DNA from: Bacteroidia bacterium
Lineage (GTDB): Bacteria > Bacteroidota > Bacteroidia > B-17B0 > Aurantibacillaceae
Assembly: GCA_026418315.1 (NCBI GenBank)
Contig: JAOABO010000060.1
Coordinates: forward strand, 1-10,517
Reading direction: 5' to 3'
DNA length: 10,517 nucleotides
The stretch's first letter is position 1; every line of letters starts with the position of its first letter. The notes under the pieces are model-generated. The model did no database searches. It was given only the letters and a program-made list of their open reading frames with translations, and was not told the origin of the DNA. Positions 6,153 through 10,517 of the stretch are shown piece by piece. A program made the position numbers and the translations under genes.

Positions 6153-7455
6153 AATCATATAAAATACTATCAATATTTTTACTCAAATTTAAGGCAAATG
6201 TTTTGTTATTTAAAATTTTTAACAAGGTCATCACTTTCTTTCTAAATACTTTGTATTGATGTAATAATGGAATACAAGACAGTGAAAAAACTATAAATAA
6301 AACAATCCAAAACGCAGATATAAAGTTTTTCAATAATAAAAATAAAATCAGAAAATAAAACAGATAAATAAATGTAGAAAAAGCTAAAAAGAAAGAAGCA
6401 TAAAATTCAACAGAAGGAGATGCTTTTTTTGCAAGACGATGAGAAATAAAATAAGGTAAATATAAAAAGCCACCTACTATCATGTATAAAATTTTATACA
6501 ATAAAAAAACTATCATATAAAGAATAGCTTTAAAGATTAATTTCCATTTAGGTTGAGTATATTCCGCAATGGTGGGAATGTGTATATCATACGAATGTAT
6601 GGTATCATGTAAATGAGATACTTTTTCAGAAAAAAGAAGAAATTTTTCAGGTTGATTTTTTGAAGCAATATTTATACATTCAGAAATTTCTTTTTCAACA
6701 ATAAAGAGATGTTCAAGATTAGATGGATTTAATTTTTTTTGAAGACATAATGGATGTTCAATGAGTTCTCTGATTTTTTCAAATATTGCATCGTTCTTCG
6801 GGTTTTCAATGTGTATGGTAAGAGGTAGCATTCGCTGATAAATCTCTTGCATCATTTTTTGCATGGCTGCATTTGGGTTCTGAATAAATTCATTCATTTT
6901 TCCCCTTACAGAAAATGGCTCTCCCACATGGATAAATAATGTTGAACCTATTTCAGAGGGGTTAGAATAATTCATGCATACTGGTATAATTAAAATTTCT
7001 TTGTCCGGTATCGTTTGCTGTGCATTGAATATCAAGCGAGGTACACCTTTTTTTATTGGTCTTAATCTTTTTTCTTGCACACATATTCCTTCTGAAAAAA
7101 TCATGATTTTTTTATTTTTTTTGAGTAAGTCATAAACTATTCTGTAGCTTTCATTGTTTTTCTTTACACCTTCTGCTCCTGCATCCTGCATTCTGAAAAT
7201 AGGCACTATACCTATACTTTGTAAAATTTTAGTAATAAGTCCTGGTTTAAAGGCATCGCCTCGTGCCATGTATCTTACTCTTGGAGGATAGACCATATAA
7301 CTGAATGCAATGGGGTCCATAAAAGCATTTGGGTGATTGGAGGAAATAATAGCCGGATGATTATTTTTTAAATAGTGTACGTTCTTGATTTGTATGTTTC
7401 GGTAAAATGCCGGAATAGAAAAAGAGAGAAGATATTTAAGAATATGCCAGATCAT
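6121..7455 (-). CDS. Lysophospholipid/glycerol-3-phosphate acyltransferase family protein with C-terminal membrane domain
   Basis: A 444-residue protein. The N-terminal 200 residues form a PlsC-type acyltransferase domain. Motif I is SSNHPNAFMDP (38-48), with H41 and D47, one residue longer than the canonical H-x4-D; I recall this NHPNxxxD form from the Gpt2/Sct1-like subfamily. A substrate-binding region (62-89) contains YMARGDAF and IGIVPIFR. Motif III is FSEG (120-123), followed by RLRPIKKG (130-137), and the late segment IIPVCMNYSN (156-165) also fits. After a helical linker (about 200-300), residues 303-400 contain about four membrane helices. Known role of the family: acyl transfer from acyl-CoA or acyl-ACP to a lysolipid or glycerol phosphate at the inner membrane. 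Its ATG overlaps the gldD stop as ATGA, and its 3' end overlaps the DUF3108 start. The exact acceptor is unknown. Confidence 0.88.
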   Translation of the reverse strand: MIWHILKYLLSFSIPAFYRNIQIKNVHYLKNNHPAIISSNHPNAFMDPIAFSYMVYPPRVRYMARGDAFKPGLITKILQSIGIVPIFRMQDAGAEGVKKNNESYRIVYDLLKKNKKIMIFSEGICVQEKRLRPIKKGVPRLIFNAQQTIPDKEILIIPVCMNYSNPSEIGSTLFIHVGEPFSVRGKMNEFIQNPNAAMQKMMQEIYQRMLPLTIHIENPKNDAIFEKIRELIEHPLCLQKKLNPSNLEHLFIVEKEISECINIASKNQPEKFLLFSEKVSHLHDTIHSYDIHIPTIAEYTQPKWKLIFKAILYMIVFLLYKILYMIVGGFLYLPYFISHRLAKKASPSVEFYASFFLAFSTFIYLFYFLILFLLLKNFISAFWIVLFIVFSLSCIPLLHQYKVFRKKVMTLLKILNNKTFALNLSKNIDSILYDYEYFKSIIKA

Positions 7456-8051
7456 AATTTATTGTCTTTCCATTGCAGAGTTTTGATAAATTTAATCACA
7501 TCTTCTCTGAGAAACTGAAGAACAATTTTTACTGAGTCAATATTCGGACGGACGTTAAAATACAAAGCCCCTCTGATAAAATGTTGTGTGCTGTCTGTAA
7601 CATAAAATTGCAAAGACGATGCGGTGTTTCCTTCTATATCATAAATGAGTCCATATACTTTTACACTATCTCTTAAAATAACAGTTTCTTCCATTCCAAT
7701 TGATTTTATTTGATGCTTAATGGCTAATTCTCTTGTGTCTTCAATAAGATTGGCTATCTTTTTATCTTTTATAGATTTATAACTGATATGCAAAGTAGCT
7801 CTAAAGTAAGGGAATTGTAAATTAATCCAACACGGCTCTGCTAATGCATGAGGGTCTTTTTCAATTTTTCCATAAACCGGATATTCAAATTTATACGGAC
7901 ATACAGAGTCATACAAACGATATTTTTTTTCAGGAAAGGCGATGCGGTAATAACCTCTTGGTTTTGGCGAAAATGTATCTTCATCATCATCGGTACATTG
8001 ATAAAAAAACAACATTGTGAATAACAGTCCAAATGTTTTTATATAATTCAT
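7452..8051 (-). CDS. gldD: GldD-type gliding motility / type IX secretion lipoprotein
   Basis: I start at the ATG at 8049-8051 (199 residues). The frame extends to 8072, but that codon is TTG and would overlap the SDR gene. The N-terminus MNYIKTFGLLFTMLFFYQC is a lipoprotein signal with the lipid-bearing Cys at residue 19 (loose lipobox FYQC), followed at once by TDDDED. The mature part shows GldD landmarks: SPKPRGYYRIAFPEKKY (about 28-44), CPYKFEYP (about 50-57), 'VYGLIYDIEGNTASSLQFYVTDSTQHFIRGALYFNV' spanning about 138-173 and a final LQWK. In Flavobacterium johnsoniae GldD is needed for gliding and for type IX secretion. There gldD usually sits near gldE and ssb; here it lies between an SDR gene (11-nt gap) and an acyltransferase (ATGA overlap). 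Family match by recognition is strong; the lineage's ability to glide is not shown. Confidence 0.85.
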   Translation of the reverse strand: MNYIKTFGLLFTMLFFYQCTDDDEDTFSPKPRGYYRIAFPEKKYRLYDSVCPYKFEYPVYGKIEKDPHALAEPCWINLQFPYFRATLHISYKSIKDKKIANLIEDTRELAIKHQIKSIGMEETVILRDSVKVYGLIYDIEGNTASSLQFYVTDSTQHFIRGALYFNVRPNIDSVKIVLQFLREDVIKFIKTLQWKDNKL

Positions 8052-8062
8052 GTTGTTGAGTT

Positions 8063-8851
8063 TTACAAGCAAGACGTTCTACCCCCGTCTACCGGAATAT
8101 TAACCCCTGTAATATATGCCGCATAAGGCGACGCAAGAAATGTAGCTAAATATGCTATCTCTTCAGGTGTTCCAAAACGTTTCATGGGTATTTCATTTTT
8201 CATTTCCTGTTCTACAACTTCTACTGAAATATTGTTTTTTTGGGCTTTTTGATAAATAATTTGTTCTAACCTTTGTGTACGAGTAGCACCCGGCAAAATA
8301 TTATTAACTGTTATTCCATAAACCGCCAGTTCATTTGCCAAAGTTTTAGACCAATTGGCTACAGCAGCACGAATAGTATTAGATACTCCAAGGTTAGGAA
8401 GCGGCTGCTTTACAGAAGTAGAAATAATATTAATAATTCTTCCGTATTGACTACTCTTCATAGCTTGCAAAAAATTTTGTACGATAAGATGATTGCATAT
8501 TAAATGCATTTGAAATGCATGGATAAATTCTTCGGGTTTTGCAGAAACAATACTTCCTGGTGCAGGACCGCCGGTATTATTAACAATAATATGGACAACA
8601 GAAAAATTTCTGTGATATGCTTCTAAAATTTTTCTCAACTCATCCGGTTTTGAAAAATCTGCACATAAGTAAGAATGTTCTTGCTGATAAGATTTATCCA
8701 GTTCATTAATAGTTTGCTTCAGTGCCTGTTCATTTCTTGCACATATCGTTACCGATGCGCCCGCTCTTGCTAATTGTATGGCTATTGCCTTTCCTATACC
8801 CTGCGTGGCACCACTTACAAAAGCCCTTTTCCCATTCAGTTGTATAACCAT
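8063..8851 (-). CDS. Short-chain dehydrogenase/reductase family protein with degenerate active site
   Basis: A 262-residue SDR-fold protein. The nucleotide site SGATQGIG (13-20) is intact, with ICARN (36-40) suggesting NADP preference through R39. The central strand carries NNTGGP (91-96) instead of the usual NNAG, and the C-terminus has PVDGGRTS. The catalytic region reads IISTSVKQPLPNLGVSNTIR (142-161). Aligned with the standard S...Y-x-x-x-K pattern, the Ser region is kept (143-146), but the Tyr position is S157 and the Lys position is R161. This matches a 3-oxoacyl-ACP-reductase-like subgroup that I recall lacking the normal tetrad, so the usual FabG reaction cannot be assumed. It lies 10 nt after recX and 11 nt before gldD, in the same operon. 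Fold is secure; function is open. Confidence 0.88.
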   Translation of the reverse strand: MVIQLNGKRAFVSGATQGIGKAIAIQLARAGASVTICARNEQALKQTINELDKSYQQEHSYLCADFSKPDELRKILEAYHRNFSVVHIIVNNTGGPAPGSIVSAKPEEFIHAFQMHLICNHLIVQNFLQAMKSSQYGRIINIISTSVKQPLPNLGVSNTIRAAVANWSKTLANELAVYGITVNNILPGATRTQRLEQIIYQKAQKNNISVEVVEQEMKNEIPMKRFGTPEEIAYLATFLASPYAAYITGVNIPVDGGRTSCL

Positions 8852-8861
8852 GTTGTATAAT

Positions 8862-9329
8862 TTACATTTTTAATTCATTGATTACTTCATAAATATCTGA
8901 AATATCATAACCTTTAGAAAGGGCAAAGTTGATAATTTTTTTCTTTAAAACCGATTGGTCTTTTTCTTTTTTCTCAAGAAGTTGTTTTTTTCTTGCTATT
9001 ATATCTTTTAACTTAGACAAGTAATGTTCTTTACTTATTGTGCTGATATGTTTATTTATCAATTCATCAGGCACACGGTACTTTTGTTTTAATAAATACT
9101 TGACTTTTTTCAATCCCCATTTCTTTAAATTCAATTTTCCCTCTATATAATTTTTGACAAATCTTTCTTCATTTAAATAATTTTCTTCTCTAAGATACTC
9201 AATAATATCTGGTATTTCATTTTTATTAACACCCATTGCCATCATTTTTTCTATAGTTTCAAACTCAGACCTATCCTGATAAGCACACCATTTGGTAATT
9301 TTATGGATAATTTCTTCTTTAGTTAGCAT
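8862..9329 (-). CDS. recX: RecX-family regulator of RecA
   Basis: A 155-residue, all-helical, Lys/Glu-rich protein of normal RecX length. Three helical repeats can be seen. The first contains CAYQDRSEFETIEKM (15-29), the RecX 'aL..L..R..S..EL...L' segment. The second contains YLNEERFVKNYIEGK (51-65), then KWGLKKVKYLLKQK (70-83), which match the family's 'D..FA..y...r....G...i...L'. The third contains KKKIINFALSKGYDISDIYEVI (129-150). Known role: RecX binds RecA filaments and modulates recombinase and coprotease activity. recA itself is not in the window, which is common in Bacteroidota. It is the first gene of the minus-strand operon with the SDR 10 nt downstream, and it starts 60 nt from the divergent DUF2795 gene. 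Its link to the envelope genes below is likely positional only. Confidence 0.88.
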   Translation of the reverse strand: MLTKEEIIHKITKWCAYQDRSEFETIEKMMAMGVNKNEIPDIIEYLREENYLNEERFVKNYIEGKLNLKKWGLKKVKYLLKQKYRVPDELINKHISTISKEHYLSKLKDIIARKKQLLEKKEKDQSVLKKKIINFALSKGYDISDIYEVINELKM

Positions 9330-9337
9330 AAAAAAAT

Positions 9338-9368
9338 TTTGAAATTAAAAAAATTATTCATTTATTTG
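9338..9368 (+). promoter_or_regulatory. Candidate promoter of the DUF2795 gene
   Basis: TTTG (9338-9341), a 19-nt spacer, then TTTATTTG (9361-9368), which differs from TAnnTTTG only at its second base. The start would be near 9375, about 15 nt before the ATG at 9390. The spacing is right for the Bacteroidota housekeeping sigma factor. Confidence 0.5.
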
Positions 9369-9378
9369 TGCCGCCAAA
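9349..9378 (-). promoter_or_regulatory. Candidate promoter of the recX operon
   Basis: On the minus strand, TTTG (complement of 9375-9378), an 18-nt spacer, then TAATTTTT (complement of 9349-9356), one mismatch from TAnnTTTG. It would start transcription close to the recX ATG, near 9342, and overlaps the opposing DUF2795 promoter, so the two may compete for polymerase. Confidence 0.35.
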
Positions 9379-9389
9379 ATAAACAAAAT

Positions 9390-9611
9390 ATGTATTGGAC
9401 ATTAGAATTAGCATCATGGTTAGAAGATGCTCCTTGGCCCGCCACTAAAGAAGAATTAATTGATTATGCCATGCGTAGCGGAGCACCTCTGGAAGTAATT
9501 GAAAATCTTCAAGAAATTGAAGATGAAACAGAAGTATTTGATTCCATTGAAGACCTATGGCCGGATTATCCATCAAAAGACGATTTTTTATTCAACGAAG
9601 AAGAATATTAA
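9390..9611 (+). CDS. DUF2795 domain-containing small acidic protein
   Basis: A 73-residue cytoplasmic protein that begins MYWTLELASWLEDAPWPATK and ends FLFNEEEY. The frame extends upstream to 9339, but that codon is TTG, and the extension would run through the -7 promoter box, so the ATG at 9390 is the real start. The core 'WPATKEELIDYAMRSGAP' and 'VIENLQEIED' matches the helical DUF2795 pattern, where a 'PATK.ELI..A...GA' helix-turn precedes a second amphipathic helix. Near-identical short proteins are, from memory, widespread and strongly conserved in Bacteroidota. Function is not known. It is strongly acidic, with many Asp and Glu in the last 30 residues. It is monocistronic between its own promoter and a strong terminator (9651-9679). 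Confidence 0.85.
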   Translation: MYWTLELASWLEDAPWPATKEELIDYAMRSGAPLEVIENLQEIEDETEVFDSIEDLWPDYPSKDDFLFNEEEY

Positions 9612-9650
9612 CACAATGAAAACAACAATTTTGACTTAAAAGTAAAACAC

Positions 9651-9679
9651 GGGGCGACTAATGCCCCTTTTTGTTTTTT
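9651..9679 (+). terminator. Intrinsic terminator after the DUF2795 gene
   Basis: GGGGC (9651-9655), a 7-nt loop GACTAAT, then GCCCC (9663-9667), followed by TTTTTGTTTTTT (9668-9679). It is a compact GC stem with a long T-run, outstanding in this AT-rich DNA. A weaker AT-rich hairpin lies just upstream (9629-9647, TTTT-G-ACTT / AAGT-AAAA). The T-run ends about ten bases before the DHH gene's ATG. Confidence 0.8.
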
Positions 9680-9689
9680 AATTTACACT

Positions 9690-10517
9690 ATGAATAAAAC
9701 ATCCGATAAAAAAGTTTTGCTTTCAATAATCAAAAAATCCAAACAAATCAGCATTTTATCTCATCACAACCCAGATGCAGATGCTCTTGGTTCTTCGCTT
9801 GCCTTATACTTTCTATTAAAAAAACAGAATAAACGTGTAAAAGTTATTTTACCCAATGCTTTTCCTGATTTCTTAAATTGGATGCCTGCTTCAGACAAAG
9901 TAATTATTTATGAAAAAAACCGCAACACTGCTGATAAGCACATCATTCAATCTGATTTAATTTTTCTTTTAGATTGCAACTCATTTAAAAGATTAGGCAC
10001 AGATGGACTTGCAGACACTGTAACACAATCTGTAGCAAAAAAAATACTGATAGATCATCATAAAATGCCTGAAAAATATTTTGATGCCTTTTATTTTGAT
10101 GATAAAGCCAGCAGCACATGTGAACTCATTTATCGCTTTTCAGAATATTTAAAGATTGATGGCTTAATAGATAAAAAAACAGCACAATGCCTTTACACCG
10201 GAATAATGACAGATACTGGGTCTTTTAAATTTGATTCTGTTACTCCACATACCATGAGGATAGCTGCTAACCTGATGGAATACAATATTCAACATCACAT
10301 CATTCAACAAAATGTTTTTGACACTTATTCTTATGAAAGATTAAAGTTAGTTGGCTATGCTCTTTCAGAAAAATTAAAGTATTTCAAGGATTTGAAAGCA
10401 GCGTATATTGCTCTTTCTCAAGATGAGTTAAAAAAATTCAATTACAAGAAAGGAGATACAGAAGGATTAGTTAATACTGCCTTATCAATAAAAGACGTAA
10501 AACTATCTGCTCTTATC
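9690..10517 (+). CDS. DHH-family phosphoesterase, NrnA-type nanoRNase / pAp phosphatase (partial, 3' end beyond right edge)
   Basis: The frame starts at the ATG at 9690 and stays open to the window end, giving 276 residues of an expected 310-340. All metal-binding DHH motifs are visible: motif I HHNPDADALGSS (25-36), motif II D95 in LLDCNS, motif III DHH (122-124) and motif IV D175 in MTDTGSF. The C-terminal substrate domain (DHHA1) begins with GDTEGLVNTALSIKDV (255-270), but its Gly-rich end is outside the window. Known NrnA role: two-manganese cytoplasmic hydrolysis of 2-5-nt RNA fragments and of 3'-phosphoadenosine 5'-phosphate to AMP; related members hydrolyse cyclic-di-AMP or pGpA/pApA. 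No CBS, GGDEF or membrane region precedes it, which favours NrnA over GdpP. There is no promoter between the upstream terminator and the ATG that I can see. Confidence 0.88.
   Translation, partial: MNKTSDKKVLLSIIKKSKQISILSHHNPDADALGSSLALYFLLKKQNKRVKVILPNAFPDFLNWMPASDKVIIYEKNRNTADKHIIQSDLIFLLDCNSFKRLGTDGLADTVTQSVAKKILIDHHKMPEKYFDAFYFDDKASSTCELIYRFSEYLKIDGLIDKKTAQCLYTGIMTDTGSFKFDSVTPHTMRIAANLMEYNIQHHIIQQNVFDTYSYERLKLVGYALSEKLKYFKDLKAAYIALSQDELKKFNYKKGDTEGLVNTALSIKDVKLSALI

Noticed and set aside
8052..8072. Seven-residue N-terminal extension of GldD overlapping the SDR gene
   Set aside because: The extended start is TTG and would overlap the SDR stop; the ATG at 8051 gives a standard lipoprotein signal and an 11-nt gap.
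8273..8503. Plus-strand open frame opposite the SDR gene, and a 63-residue frame at 7841-8032 inside gldD
   Set aside because: Both are alternative frames of recognised genes with no family resemblance.
9339..9389. Seventeen-residue extension of the DUF2795 protein
   Set aside because: It would begin with TTG, run through the -7 promoter box, and add residues unlike the conserved MYWTLELAS start.
1..10517. CRISPR array, IS element, prophage or integration site
   Set aside because: No regularly spaced repeats, transposase or integrase frames were seen; tRNA-Lys has no duplicated 3' end nearby that would mark an attachment site.

Overview
The window looks like a chromosomal segment of an AT-rich member of the Bacteroidota, perhaps a Chitinophagales- or Sphingobacteriales-type lineage. 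The evidence is a GldD-type gliding/type IX secretion lipoprotein, a short DUF2795 protein of the kind conserved across that phylum, spacers with no Shine-Dalgarno-like sequence, and promoters that match the Bacteroidota TTTG / TAnnTTTG pattern (best example upstream of the MFS gene, about 3908-3939). Nothing suggests a plasmid, phage, IS element or CRISPR locus. The gene content is mostly housekeeping and cell envelope, densely packed, with no gene-free stretch over 300 bases.

Left part (1-800). On the minus strand, a DivIC/FtsB-like cell-division protein is followed after 15 nt by a sulfotransferase that runs off the left edge. A tRNA-Lys(CTT) lies on the plus strand beside them. Next (883-3759) is a complete proton-translocating NAD(P) transhydrogenase operon in the three-subunit form: pntAA (soluble NAD(H)-binding domain I), pntAB (short membrane subunit) and pntB (membrane domain plus NADP(H)-binding domain III). 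It couples the proton gradient to hydride transfer from NADH to NADP+. An MFS exporter of the MFS_3 type follows (3973-5220) with its own near-perfect promoter, and ends convergently against the next operon.

Right part. A five-gene minus-strand operon runs from 9329 down to 5262: recX, a short-chain dehydrogenase-like protein lacking the catalytic Tyr and Lys, gldD, a lysophospholipid/glycerolipid acyltransferase with a large C-terminal membrane domain, and a DUF3108 envelope protein. Gaps are 10-11 nt in the first half; then there is a 4-nt ATGA overlap (gldD/acyltransferase) and an overlap of about 32 nt (acyltransferase/DUF3108). This is the most interesting part of the window, because it ties a gliding/secretion lipoprotein to membrane-lipid acylation and an uncharacterised envelope protein. 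Divergent from recX is the small DUF2795 gene (9390-9611), closed by a clear intrinsic terminator. Only about ten bases after its T-run starts a DHH-family phosphoesterase of the NrnA (nanoRNase/pAp phosphatase) type, which continues past the right edge.

I see no obvious wholly new defence or mobile system. The best leads are the gldD-acyltransferase-DUF3108 unit, the acidic lipoprotein-export-like tract of GldD, the degenerate SDR and the hairpin leader of the DHH gene.
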